Shown here: piece by piece, positions 23,909-35,600 of the stretch
Position numbering within the stretch: position 1 is the first letter of the stretch
Layout: every line of letters begins with the position of its first letter
DNA from: Hymenoscyphus infarciens
Lineage: Eukaryota; Ascomycota; Leotiomycetes; Helotiales; Helotiaceae
DNA length: 64,000 nt
Assembly: GCA_001414345.1 (NCBI GenBank)
Contig: LLCB01000128.1
Coordinates: 91,534 to 155,533 of the forward strand
Direction of reading: 5' to 3'
The notes under the pieces: generated by a model
What the model was told of the DNA's origin: nothing
Databases searched by the model: none
Seen by the model: only the letters and a program-made list of their open reading frames with translations
Program-made: the position numbers and the translations under genes

Positions 23909-23987
23909 TATAGTTAAGGGGTTCTTTTGTAATCTAGTTTGAGTTTATAGGCCTAGGAAGCTGTCGTTTTCCTAGACCTAAGAGGTG

Positions 23988-24099
23988 TGTCGCGGAAAAA
24001 GGGGGTCTTACGTAACCCCTTTTCCCTATATATATAGTAGAGTTTTCACCTCCTAAATTCAAGCTCCTTAGAGCGTTTTCAACCCAAAACTACGCCACA
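23988..24099 (+). repeat. right LTR of the TRIM element
   Basis: 112 bp from TGTCGCGG to CGCCACA, preceded by a short purine run (AAGAGG) as polypurine tract. The CACGTG of the left copy is TACGTA here. Confidence 0.85.
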
Positions 24100-24104
24100 C
24101 CCTC

Positions 24105-24825
24105 CTAAGAGTAGACCGGGGAGCACATCAAGGGCAAAAGCGCTCGTTCTCTTGAACACAATAGGGCGGAATACTGCACCAGCGAATCAAAAGTTAGGAA
24201 TTCCTGGTCTTAATCAGAGGAAGCCCTGGGCATGAGTCCGGTGCGCTTCCACTGCACCTTATTACTTGGTATCAGCTACTGTGCTATTTCCTAGGGAAGA
24301 AGGTGTTGTTTCTACTTTTACAATAGTGAGTATGGGAATATTTTGGGAGTTTGGCAGTTGGTTTGTTCTTGGTGGGGGCATGGGGTGTTTGTGAATGCAG
24401 TAGAAGAATCCTAAGCTTGTGAGTTTCTGAGTACTTCCAAAAAGAGGTAACAAAAGAATCATCAAAGCGTTTCGAGGCGTGTCAATTTCATCTTGCATCT
24501 TCGTGCTCGTCGCAGGGTTGGTTCTTCATACCTTGGTCAGGAGTTTGGAATTGGATTTTTCCTTTGGTCTGGAATTATTCTCTCTTGGTATTACTTTTGC
24601 TGGAATATCGTGTGGGGAGATGCTGAGAGGGGTGACGGGTTGGTTTTGGGAAGGAGGAGAGAAAAAGGGGTTGGGTATTAAGTACATCACGAAGAGACTA
24701 AGGGGGTTCTCCATAGTTGAAAGTTCTTATACTTACTCTAGTGCTAACCAAAAAAAAAATTTCCTAGTGACGATGTCGACTTTGTACCTCTTAGGGGTTC
24801 AATTTCGCAAATCTCTCGCTTAGCG
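24105..24825. other. no recognised gene; possible 3' end of an LTR element
   Basis: I see no supported gene. Open frames on either strand lack recognisable domains. Because a polypurine tract and LTR-like start follow at 24829-24840, part of this stretch may be the decayed 3' end of an LTR retrotransposon. Confidence 0.4.
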
Positions 24826-24828
24826 ATC

Positions 24829-25130
24829 CAAAAGGGGGGTGTTACGCCAAACGAGGTCACCAGTTCACTATTGGAGCTAAGCTCATGATTTATTCACCTG
24901 CATTGTGAGCACAGAAACTTTGGAACAGAGCTCAGCTCAGCATATCAGCATTGGTAAGTTGGACAGGTTCAAGGGTTTGAGGGGGGTTGAGGTGTTGTTT
25001 GGCGAAGGTTGATATCAAACAGAGCTCCTTGGCATACGAGCTGCTTGAAATCAGCGAACACCACAAGTGGTTGCAAGATTCTGTTCGTGAATTAGTGTGT
25101 ATTTAAGTGTTTATCAATGGTGTCGCGTTA
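24829..25130 (+). mobile_element. polypurine tract and solo/3' LTR-like segment
   Basis: AAAAGGGGGG at 24830-24839 runs directly into TGTTACGCC, the arrangement typical of the internal/3'-LTR junction of Ty3/gypsy elements in fungi. The right end is not certain, with a candidate near 25.13 kb. No second copy is visible in the window, so this rests on the junction alone. Confidence 0.4.
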
Positions 25131-25286
25131 AGAAAGATAGACGCTGCTCGTCTCCCAAATCTCAATATTGGGGCAATTGACGCAGGACGCGAGTCTTTTT
25201 TTTTGCTTCTATCGTGGAGGAAATGGGTACGCTTTGAAATTTTGGAGTTCACAATATCATGGTGTTTACGTACGGCATCCTGAATA

Positions 25287-25944
25287 CACCAAAAAGTCGG
25301 ATTGACTAAATCGCAAATAGGAAATCGTAAATCGTAAAATGTTACTTTCTATAAGTATAAAAGAGAATAATTTCTAATTTAAATTCCCCCTCTCTATATT
25401 TAGATTAGATAGTCTTAACTATAGTAACTAGCTAATTTGAGAATAGAGAGGGAAAATAAAATATATATCACGTGTATAGTAGTAACATTATCTGTAACAT
25501 TGCCCTCTTACTATCGCCCTCTTACTATTGTCTCTTTACTATTATTTCTAGATAAATAAGGAAGAGAGGGAGAGAGGGAGAGAGGGGGAGGGGATTGTTT
25601 ACTACTTTTGCTAAACTCCTCTTACCTACGCTAGGAAAAACTTTCTATTAAAATGTTTACTCGCCCCCTCGCCCCCTCTCTCCCTCTCTTCCTCTCTCCC
25701 TCTCTTCCTCTCTCCCTCTCTTCCTCTCTCCCTCTCTTCTATACTTTTATACTTTTATATTTATATAATATACTAAAGAAGGAAAGTGTAGCGAGAGAGG
25801 GAGACTAAGAAGTAGCAAAATGCTCTCCTACCCCTTAATAAAGGGCTTAGATAATATAATTATTAAGTTCTACTTTAGCTCGACTTTGTAATTTACGATT
25901 TGCGATTTGCGATTTGCGATTTAGTCGATTCCGACCTTTTGGTG
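25287..25944. mobile_element. 658-bp MITE with TA target site and foldback polypurine core
   Basis: The ends are inverted repeats. The left starts CACCAAAAAGTCGGATTGAC and goes on through TAAATCGCAAAT. The right end, read on the other strand, starts CACCAAAAGGTCGGAATCGA and continues the same way. Both ends are flanked by TA (25285-25286 and 25945-25946), as for Tc1/mariner insertions. The right arm repeats the word GCGATTT three times. Inside, a purine-rich GGGAGAGA tract (about 25560-25600) faces a pyrimidine-rich CTCTCCCT tract (about 25660-25740), so the core can also fold back. No transposase frame. Confidence 0.85.
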
Positions 25945-25946
25945 TA

Positions 25947-26830
25947 TCTAGGACGTCCTATTACGGCACTGGTTTTATTTGAATGTTTACTCAAGTGAAT
26001 TCCTGACGTAGATATGGGTAAGACTCGAAACTTTTTTCCGAGATAGCTGCGTGGATGGTTCCATCAAAAGGAACTTCCGATTTGTTGGAAGGCTGTTTTT
26101 GAGTTAATTGCGGACATAAACTGAAATTTGTTTTTATTTTGCAAAGTCCCGTTATTACATTAGTGGTGCTGTAATTGAGCAGTGTATTAAAAGAGTAGAA
26201 TTGAGTTGAGGTAGTTTGTACAGTAGTATGTGTTACTCCGTACTCGATCTTGAACGTTACTCGTCGCAATTCACTACTACTTGTGTAATATTCGAGCAGC
26301 CTAGTATTTTTTTTTACACCACTGTAATTAAGTGACGTCGTGAAGGCGTGTTTTCAAAAGTGTAACTGGTCACTAGGGTGCAACAAACTCAGAACTTCTT
26401 TAAAGTTATGGAAATTGAAGTAGATAGTGAAGAGCTTCATAAAATACATACAGTCCTGTATTATTTAAGGAGGGGTGTGAACCCCTGTATATATGAAGTA
26501 GGAGGCTCAAAAGAGGGACTTGAGTGGCAAGTTGATAGAAACATTGGCACAATGATACCTTCGAACCTAATTAAATGCGGCTCAGTATGGTTTTGTACGT
26601 ATTGCTTCTTGCACCCTGAGCAGGAAATCCAGTAGTAACACGACATGTATTAGAAGCCCCGAGAACATTCCTTACCTTCCTTTATTTTTACCTCTCTCAC
26701 ATCTCAGCTCACAGAGACAAGCAATATCGTACTTATCGCGGCAAAAATTAAATTAAAAAGACATAGTAATCCCATTGAGGTGCCACGAACCCACCAGGAG
26801 GATCCGATGACGTCCTACCTGCCTTTGTTG
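25947..26830. other. intergenic, nothing recognised
   Basis: No gene, repeat or RNA recognised in this stretch between two MITEs. The short open frame at 26378-26635 has no recognisable domain. Confidence 0.5.
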
Positions 26831-26832
26831 TA

Positions 26833-26918
26833 CTCCCCCTCCTTAACTGTCTGTAGACGAACTGACATTTTCACAGCCAAACTACCCTTGCACACGACAG
26901 ACAGTTAAGGGAGGAGGG
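26833..26918. mobile_element. 86-bp Stowaway-like MITE
   Basis: The left end CTCCCCCTCCTTAACTGTCT is matched on the other strand at the right end by CCCTCCTCCCTTAACTGTCT, with TA on both sides (26831-26832 and 26919-26920). The CTCCC-type end and TA target are those of Stowaway/Tc1-mariner MITEs. Only about 40 bp of unique sequence lies between the arms. Confidence 0.75.
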
Positions 26919-26920
26919 TA

Positions 26921-28733
26921 ACCTTTTCAGGCCACAGCATGTTGGTGTTGGTGTTGGTGTTGTTGCATATACTCGGCTAAATAAGACGCCAGGTAGTTTC
27001 AGCCCTCGGCGGGGTGATGGGGCGGAAGGCTGAGTGACACCACCCTATTGGTAATTCCATGTCTCCAACCGGCTGTGTCGTTTCGGTTTTTCACGGGCAT
27101 ATATAAACTTGGTAGTGTTCCAAATGAACTGGAGGCGTTCACTTGAACCTACCTTACCTATGCTTGGGCTTACGTCGCATTGCCCGAGGCTTTTTTGTAC
27201 AGGTGCAGAAGGAGACTCATAAGTGCAATAGTGGGTGTGTTACATTAGCGGTTCCTAATTCGTAGATGATGGTATGACTTTTCGTTGCACTTTCTTTTGT
27301 GTGGTGGCCCTCATACCGGCCCATAATTCCAGAGATCCTCCAAGAATTCTAAACAAGTGCACACTTATTATTAGCTTTAGTCTTGAATTGGATAATTTCC
27401 TTCGAGATTACTAGATATATGTACCTAAACTCAAATGAGGCCGTTGATATTTTTCAGAAACGCAGCGGACTCCGCATATTGCCTGTCAGCCCTATCAAGT
27501 AGGCATAGGAGCAGCTGGCCCCCTAGCTGCTTTACAACCCTTGACCAGGCCCAGATCATCGTATCGTAGATCATACTGACAAGATCGATTTGGCGATGTG
27601 TTCAGGGAATCAAGTCGAGTCCAACAAAAAGCAACAAAACAGCCCACTTCAAGTTGGTCTTACAGTTTGAAATACTTGTCGCCTTGAATACTTCGCGGTT
27701 CAATAGTGAGTCACTCAACGCTTCGCGTCTGCCTTGCCAGTAAATCAAAACCAACTCATCACAGTTGTATCACAAACCAACATTGTTGGTACCAACGAAC
27801 TTCGTTGTTGGGGTTTGATTTCCAAAAGGAGGAAACCCCACACTACTGACTTGACGGAAGAACGATGATACCTCCCCGCCTTCCACCCCCCCTTTCTCAA
27901 TTCTTATGCCGGTTCATGATATTGACAAGGAATGAAGTCTTAACAAAGATAGCCGCCCTTCTCTATTCGAAAACGGGTCCACCCGGCCTCATGTGAGGAA
28001 ATTCCTCCCGAGGGGCGAACTGCTCCTTCGCTTAGCTTTTGTGACCCAAGGCAAGGGCTTCGGCGAGTGCTTTCAGCTCGATCACACAAAAAGTGCGTCT
28101 GAACTCCGTGTGGCGTAAGTCTACTTCTTTGAGGTAACCAATAATAAAATTCGTAAGCAGACATTTTTTCCACGCTCTCGTTCAGCAGCTAAGTCTTTCA
28201 ACTCATCACTTTATCGCCCCCGCATGCTAGTATGCGGCGTAGTTGTTGGCCCCATACTGATTGGGGTCTCCCTTTTTCTGACGGTACAGAACTGGGACTC
28301 TCTCAGTCGCTGACAGGTAGTGACAGATGCAACTGTATTGTGCTGGAATCACACTTCGGTTTTTCCAAAGTTTCTGTCGGCGGCTATTCCACCAACCACC
28401 TACCACCAACCACCAACCACCAACCGTACCAAAAAGGCAGATCAAAAACTGCGTCGTTGACTTTCATAAAGATGCGTGATGTTTGATAGAAATGAATGTA
28501 TTGGTAGTCGGCAATAAATAAGCATATCTCAAACAAACAGATGACGCATGCTGTTGGTAGAGAAAAGATGGTGGGGAAAAATTGAAAAGAAAGATATCTA
28601 GTGTATAAAATCCAACGAGAAAAGAATCAAATAAAAAGACAGTAGAATAGGGTCTCCAGCAAGAGTTGATGCTCCTAAAATTGCAAAGTTTCCAAAGTTT
28701 CCAAAGACATTCTCTCAAAAACTCAACCAAAAT
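26921..28733. other. intergenic with a compound hairpin
   Basis: No gene recognised. A GTTGGT microsatellite lies at about 26941-26965. At 27742-27821 nested inverted repeats (AAATCAAAACCAAC at one end, GTTGGGGTTTGATTT at the other, with CCAACATTGTTGG inside) can form a long hairpin. An ACCACCAACC repeat occurs at about 28394-28425. Confidence 0.5.
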
Positions 28734-29425
28734 CTAGGGATAATTCTGCCCGTAACCATTCTGCCATCCGTTGCCAGCACTGTTCCAATTGTTCCCTTCT
28801 TGAGGAGCTCCACTCCCATACTCCCAGTCATTGCCATAAGAAGAACCCGCAGAAGGGGTTGTCTGATATGGTGATATGGATGGGTTTGGACTTGAATAAG
28901 ACGTTTGTTGGTGGTGAGAAAGTGGTGTTGTACAGGTCTCGGAATTGACAGGTTCTGGTGTGCAGTACCAACTCGTTGGATTGTCACCGTATGTTTGATT
29001 CGATTGGACTGGAAAAGAAGACGAATAGTCTTGCATCGATGCTTGGGAGTTCGAATCGTTTGCTTGCCCTTGGTCTGAAAAAAGCTATCAGCACATATCA
29101 TCTGCCCCCTGTGGAACTTTTGTATTACTCTGCATCATATTGTCTGCATTCAATTCCAAGATTTCTAAGTATATGTCAACGAGAAAGTACTTTGCAGAAC
29201 GTCGATAGCCTTACGTGTACGCCACCCCGGATGCTTTGTCTCGATGTGCTTCCTCGTTCTCTCTTTCCGAGTGGAACTATAACCACATCCAGGATAATCA
29301 CAGTCGTATTTTCTCTGCTGGTGTACTTCACGATGATGTCTCTCCAGGTCTGGCCTACGAGAAAAAGTACGGGTGCAGTCGGTGCAGGGTATTGGTTGTG
29401 CCATTGGAGGGGGTCGATTATGCAT
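28734..29425 (-). CDS. C2H2 zinc-finger protein
   Basis: Two exons (29425-29215 and 29074-28734) give 183 residues. Two C2H2 fingers lie near the N-terminus: IPCTDCTRTFSRRPDLERHH (C-x2-C...H-x3-4-H) and YDCDYPGCGYSSTRKERTRK (C-x4-C), ending in HIETKHPGW. The second half is a Gln/Ser/Pro/Tyr/Gly-rich tail without structure, ending GYGQNYP. It is probably a small DNA-binding regulator, with unknown targets. The 140-nt intron (GTAAGG...TTTTTTCAG) joins GWRT to HQGQANDSNS in phase. A frame upstream of 29425 reaches only a TTG, so I chose the ATG at 29425, but a further upstream exon cannot be excluded. Confidence 0.7.
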
Positions 29426-31548
29426 TTTTATCTGATGAAATGGTGTTTGACTCTTCGAGTACTTGGGCAACTTGGAGTATATATAATAATTAGGTTCTCA
29501 AGTATTGGCATCAGTATCAAGCAAGGCAAAAGGCGCAGACCAACAAAGAGCTAGGTAGACTTTCACTTGTTGGAAAACCTTACTCACCAGTAGCAAAACA
29601 ATCCCCCTTCCATCACAGTGGTATGCTGCAATGCAAGCATACTCACATGCATTCGAATAACGTTCTGACTACTTGGCCCTTAGGCTGGAGGTATGGCTTC
29701 TCCCTGTCCCTACCTGGAGAGACGAGAGAAAGCGGGGTTAGAAGTGCCGCAAATGAGCCCCCCTCCGCCTGCGAATCGGGGCATGAAGCTTCTGCTTCCC
29801 CTTAAGGAATCCGTCACCTTGCTCGCCAACCACTCCCATTCCTGAACTGACTTTGAGGAATTTTAGTCTTAAGATTCCGAAAGCCGGGGAGCCCAGTATA
29901 TCATAATCAAAGAGTTGGGCTGCAGATGAGGTCACAGGTAAATGAAACGTGCGCTATTAGAGGCTTGAGTATGGATTTTGTTGCAGGTCACCAACTCAAT
30001 TTTGAGACTGCCCAGACAAGTAGAAGGATTCCAGAAAACCGGTCTCCAAATGGTGGCTTCCTTCCACTGAGAAGATATATACGGCCCGTTGGCGTATTTT
30101 GATGCCTTTGCTTGAAAGAAACGGCAAATAGGGGCGTTAAGAAAGGATTGCTTCAGATTTGGCACACGGGGTGGTGTCAAGAATTCCACTGGAGAACCTT
30201 CAGCGCAGGGAAAACACCACAGGCAGTCGCCCAACCTAAATCGACGGCATTGAAAGAAACGATAACCGGGTTTCCTTCTTCTTCAGCAACCCCAAGCGCA
30301 AATCAGGAAACGAATCAAGCCATCAGAGCCACATTCAAACAATGCGGCCATCCTTAAATTGAGTGGCGACCGTTAAATTTCTGACAATGTTGGGAGGTTC
30401 GGCCCGTAGCACTGTTTCTTCTTCTAGCGGCAAAATTCAGAGTACCTAAGGGAAGGTAGTGCTCGCTATCGACGTCCTCGAGGAGATTATCGGCAAGAGT
30501 GTATCCGCCTGACCTTTCCTCACATTCAGTTGGCGGTCTGCTCCTTCATGGCTGCAGCTGACAATGCAGTTGCCCACTACAACAGGGGGCTCGCCCAACT
30601 CGCAATGGTGAGTTGCCAAAGACGGTTGGTTGATGAGCACCGATTTCCAGCTAAAATGACAAAACCGACGAATAATAGAGCCTGGTCTCCATGTAGGAGA
30701 AAATCTGGAAGCTGTACAAGTACTCTATTGGCGGGAAACCAGAATTGCTGAGGAACATGATCAGAACCACCACACCCAAAGACCTCACAACGCCGCACTT
30801 AAGCAGCAGCTGTCAAATGGATGGAGATGCTTTCTTGCGTTGTACATGTTTAATACATTAATACAACCAAAGTAGGCTTTTTATTGACTGTGGTGTGGCA
30901 GTTGCCAACTTTGATGGGTAGCTTGGGCAACTGCACATAGGATAGTGTACTGTCGGAACGACCAGTCAAGGGCTCACTATCGTTCGTCAAGACTAGCCAT
31001 CATCTTTTGTCCCATGGCAAGTGTTCCGTGTTCTTTGCGACCAGTCACCAGTCGTCCTCCGCGGATGATTGCGAATCAATAATCCACTGAACCGGAAAAG
31101 CAACATTGGGAGGCAAATACCGCTCCTGAGGGCAGCCATAATGGATTCAAGCTCATGGTAACAACGCTATATAATTAAAGTAAGTTACTCATCGAACGAG
31201 TTTCGGAGAATTCGATTGTAAACTCACCTACCTATGCGTCGGCAGCCTGAATCGGTTGGGTTTTGAAGATACCGTTTTCGGAATAGTGTTCTCCAATCAA
31301 TAAGTCTTGACACTGGCGATAATGGACACCAGAATTGAACTTCGTGAGTCTCCAATGCGCTGATTGTAACCTCTTAGGCACCTATTAAAGCTTCTGAGGA
31401 AGTGCAAAAAGTACCTAACATGGGTAAGGTTATATGCACGTGAAATTAGCGCCACAGGCGCCCCTGTGCATCTGTGACGAAGTCGGGTGTTGGTAATCTT
31501 GAATGACAACTCCAACCTCAGGAAACCAACTCCAAAAGATAACACAGA
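29426..31548. other. intergenic, nothing recognised
   Basis: 2.1 kb with only short open frames and no recognisable domain, RNA or repeat. Confidence 0.5.
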
Positions 31549-31917
31549 ATGCCTCGTCTCCAATCCTTGGAAAGTATCTACCATGCCTATATCGCGGCTA
31601 TCAACGATCGTGACTGGTCCCTGGTCGCATCTGACTACGTCCAACCAACTGTTATCCACAATGGCACCAAGACAACCAACATACAGTACGCAGCCATGAT
31701 TGAAGCCAGTCACATTCCTTTTGGATTGAGGGCTGAATTTGTCCCACAAATGTTGGTTGTGGACTCAGACAAGGGAACTGTTGGATGCAGGCTGAAGATC
31801 GAATTTGATGGCGGGAAGCGGAAATTGTGGGAGAACGTGTTCTATCAATTCACCGATGGGAAGATCGGGGAGGTGTTCAGCATGGTTGAAGATGCAGAAA
31901 CTGGTGAGAAGGTATGA
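31549..31917 (+). CDS. SnoaL-like / NTF2-fold protein
   Basis: A single-exon 122-residue protein. The start LQSLESIYHAYIAAINDRDW has the helix and W typical of SnoaL-like (polyketide-cyclase-like) NTF2 folds. It is followed by alternating strands (GTVGCRLKIEF, KLWENVFYQFTDGKIGEVFS) with the expected ENVFYQF and DGKI features. Members bind small hydrophobic ligands, and many have no known reaction. The length fits a complete domain. There is no neighbouring biosynthetic cluster, so I assign no pathway. Confidence 0.78.
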   Translation: MPRLQSLESIYHAYIAAINDRDWSLVASDYVQPTVIHNGTKTTNIQYAAMIEASHIPFGLRAEFVPQMLVVDSDKGTVGCRLKIEFDGGKRKLWENVFYQFTDGKIGEVFSMVEDAETGEKV

Positions 31918-32675
31918 AGTTGCGTAGGAGTGGTGTTGGATCGAAGGCAGTCCTCAGGTGAGTATTCCACTCCCCCCGCCTCCTCAAACCTGCAAAACGC
32001 CTGACACTGACGGACTTGGAGAAACATTATCATACCGATTTGCCAATCTTCTCAGCTAATGCCTTGCGGAATTTGATTTATATCTCAGGTAGTTGCTATC
32101 AACTCTACCTAGGTACGATTCCAAAATCCTTAAAAAAGGCGTCAGGTCATGTGATCTTTGGGTGAACCCGACCTACCTGTTTGTCAGAGGAGTCTCTGAA
32201 AATAGTGGAAAATAGCCTGTATATTGCCTTTTATAAGTTCTCGGTCTATCTAATAATTTTGTACATTTTTCTTGTCTCACAGGAATGGGTTTACACAACT
32301 TTCACGATCTCAACTCGGCTGGCATCGTATTACAATCTCAAATAGAAGATCAGAACACGACATAATCCAGCATGCATGCTTTTCTTTCACGTGGCCCGAG
32401 TAACGCGGAGATAATACAAGGTACCTCTTTGTCAAAAAAATGTTCCCTTTTGTTTGCATTCTGGAAATTTATCAAATCCGATCCTGAACAAAGACTTGTA
32501 AAAAGTCGAGGTCTCTGTTTATTTTCCTTCAACTCTTTTTCGAGTTCCTCCGCAGCTTGTGACAGTCACGTCCTAGTAAAACTATTTCTGGGGGTTTTCT
32601 TCCGTGCTTGTCCAATTTTATCTCCACGATATTCGATCCGATTATTTACAGCACTTTGCTGTACCAACAGCCAAT
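31918..32675. other. intergenic, promoter and leader of the kinase gene
   Basis: No gene recognised in 758 bp. The part near 32.35-32.67 kb probably contains the 5' untranslated leader of the kinase. Confidence 0.45.
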
Positions 32676-35600
32676 ATGGCCGGAGAGACAGTTCTAGAAG
32701 GGGCGCCGTTACCTCCTACACCTACTGTGGGAGGTCTTGCGACGCCCCCTGCGAATCTCCCAGTTCTTCCTGGTGGACCGGAAGATTTCACTCCCGACCC
32801 AAACCTTCCGGCAACTATGGAGCATTACAGTAAATCATGGCTCGAGAAGGAGAAAAACTGGAAACAACGTGTAGGAACTGGCTGGGTTCCTAAAAGAGTA
32901 CTGGGCTCAGGCGGCCATGGGATTGTGGGGCACTGGACTTATGAGGGTATTGACAAAGATTTGAAAACGTTGACGGATGTCGCTGTCAAGCAGCAAGTTT
33001 ATAAGGAAGGGGGTGGGAACCTCACTGATGAAGAAAGATTTTATAGAATGCTTCGGGACTCGAATACTCTGCATATTCCCAAGATGTATCGAAGAGTGTA
33101 TACGGATGAGGGGACAGGGACGAATCCCGAGAAATTTGATCCATTTGGTCGCGTTCAAAGGATGTTTTTGGAATACTGTGAGTCCGGCGATATGGGTGTA
33201 ATTATTCGTAGTAGAGTACATTGGTAGGTGCCAGACACGACTTCTCTCTTGATATAATTACAATTGTCTTACGTCGTATTTAGGTGGGAGAGAAACAACG
33301 GTAGATTCGATATTACTCTTTCCCCTCTACTGTTGTGGGAAATCTTTCATTGCCTTGTACGTTTATCATTTCTTAGTTCAGCAATTTTATCTCTCAATAT
33401 TGCTCTGATCGACCATATCTTACCCTCAATTGTTGTAATGGCAATTTTTCTTGAGAGGCACAGAACTAATTTCCACATCTTTTAGGCTTTGGGGGTCTTG
33501 GTGATGCACACAGGCAAGGAGAAATACGATCACTCAGCTCGAAGGTGGAATAGAGGCGAAGTAGTTCATTTTGACTTGAAGCCTGCGAATAGTACGTAGT
33601 ATTTGTTTCGGAATTGGTTACTTGCTTACGGTCTGCTCAAGTATTTGTTGGCTCCAAAACCCGTGATGAAGAACATATCAACAGGCGACCGGTAAAGGTA
33701 GGATGTCTTTCAGTGTCAACGCAAGCAAGCCATCTGCTAATTTACTAGATTGGGGACTTTGGTTTGGCAGCGGAAATCACACCAGGAGTGCCGCAAGATT
33801 TTCGTTTTATGACCCGAAACAACCAGAGGGGGACAGAGATATATCTTGCTCCAGTTAGTCGACCATTAAATCTTCTCCTTCTAAAATCTATACATATGCA
33901 GTTGTTTTAACTTACATAGGAACAATTGTACCAACAGGCATGGCTCAGCGAGGGACGAGTAAGGCCATGGCACCATCAAAGGAACGCAATAATTAGGAGG
34001 CCTTACTATGGCACAGTGACTAATATCTGGCAAATTGGCTTGATCATGCACTGTGTACTACATATGCAAGAATATCCAAATGTGACCAACCCAATCTCTT
34101 TCATGCTCTAGGTTTCTTCTGTTTGGTTGTGGATTTCACTCTCCTGGTCTCTCTGAAGTCTCTTGAATATGATGCATTACTGACACGTTATAGTGGTACA
34201 ATCCTACAATGCGCAACCCAATGAGGTGTGAATACTGGACTGCAACACCAGAGCTCCAAGCAGGAGGCTATACGGTGTGCATTGAGGAGGATTATAGAAT
34301 TAACCATGAAGCGCGTCAAAAACCATCCTCCGAACGACTCTCAAGAGTATTGTACTTGATATTGGAGTGCTTACTCATTGAACCTGATGCGCGTCCTACT
34401 GCCTTGGACCTTGCTAGAAGGACGCGAGAAGGACTCGATAACGAGCGTGAATACGAAAAACAGGAGAGAATAGCCGAAAATAAAAAAAGAGCAAAAGAGG
34501 AAAGGAAAGCAAGGAGAGCCAGAAACGAAGACGCAGATAGTGTAATGACAGATGACGACTTGGAAGACCTTTCACCAGGGGAACCATATGAAGAACCTTT
34601 GCTGTCTGCCCAAGTATGTCTCGTCCCTTTGTTCCCATTTTTGAACTACTATTCTTAGTAGTCCGAGCAAGGCTTATATTTACTTGCGACTCTCGGCTAC
34701 TGATTAAACGAGGAAATATATGCTAATTGATTGCAGTGGTACGATGAGGAACCACCCGCTCGGCCCGCTCAGCAGTATGTTCCAATGACTGCTCAACAAG
34801 TATTGAGACAGCGAAAGGAGCAGTACAGGAAGATGCAAGCACAGGAGAAGAATGCTCAAGCAGCGAGACAAGCTGAGGCATTGCAACAACAACAGGAAGT
34901 GTTACTTGCGGAGCTAAGAAATCAGGAGCCTTTTAATCAGCAGCCAGCACCAGCGGCACCACCAATGATGCGCCCAATAACAAGGAAGCCCGTCGCCCCA
35001 GCTGGATCAAACGAGCAAGCCCCTCTACAACAGGGTGGCCCAGCCAATATACCAAATATACCAGGACCTGGTGGTAGAAAAATACAACCAGGGGTACCGG
35101 CTCAAGTCAGAGGTGCTGCTAGATTTGAACAACAGCCATTATACGGAAACCAACGTCCAAATCAACCGAAGGCACCAAATGAAGGCCAAAATCCTCCACC
35201 ACAACCTCCGCCAGTAGCCCCAGGGTATCTTAACCCAAATCCTGCCATTAGAAATATAAACCCTCCCCCTCAGCCACCAGCACCATATCCAAATCCGCCT
35301 CCACCCCGACTTGCTCCTCGACCTCGACCTTCTCCTCGACCTACTCCAGTGCGCGTAGGAGCTCCACCCCCTCAGCGTCAACCTCAGCAACTGCCACCAC
35401 CTCAACAAATTTTTCGAAGACCTCCCCCGGCTCGGGTCGAAGTTCCACCGCCACCACTTAGAGTTAATCCTGCTATCATGCCTTCTATGCTAAATCTTAC
35501 ATTCATTTGTCAAGCCAGTCCTGGAATGTTTGGATTCGGCCGGCGGCCTGACCCAGTCACAATACGATTTCAGGCCATTTTGGCAACCACTACTGTGAAT

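Larger units (their letters stand above)
23074..24099 (+). mobile_element. TRIM: complete miniature LTR retrotransposon with target-site duplication
   Basis: Two near-identical terminal repeats (23074-23183 and 23988-24099) begin TGTC and end CGCCACA, and flank about 800 bp. The 5-bp sequence CCCTC precedes the left repeat (23069-23073) and follows the right one (24100-24104), which is a target-site duplication. Directly after the left repeat, 23184-23196 (GTTATGAGCCCGG) is complementary to the anticodon arm of initiator tRNA-Met, the half-tRNA primer used by copia-type elements. No gag or pol frame is present, so the element must have been moved in trans. Orientation follows the primer site. 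Confidence 0.88.

Noticed and set aside
24262..24823. Overlapping open frames on both strands with hydrophobic stretches
   Set aside because: No recognisable family, no agreement between frames, and a transposon-rich setting. They could be remnants of an LTR element.
27742..27821. Compound hairpin considered as a structured RNA gene
   Set aside because: It matches no tRNA, 5S or snRNA pattern I know. Inverted repeats alone do not support an RNA gene.
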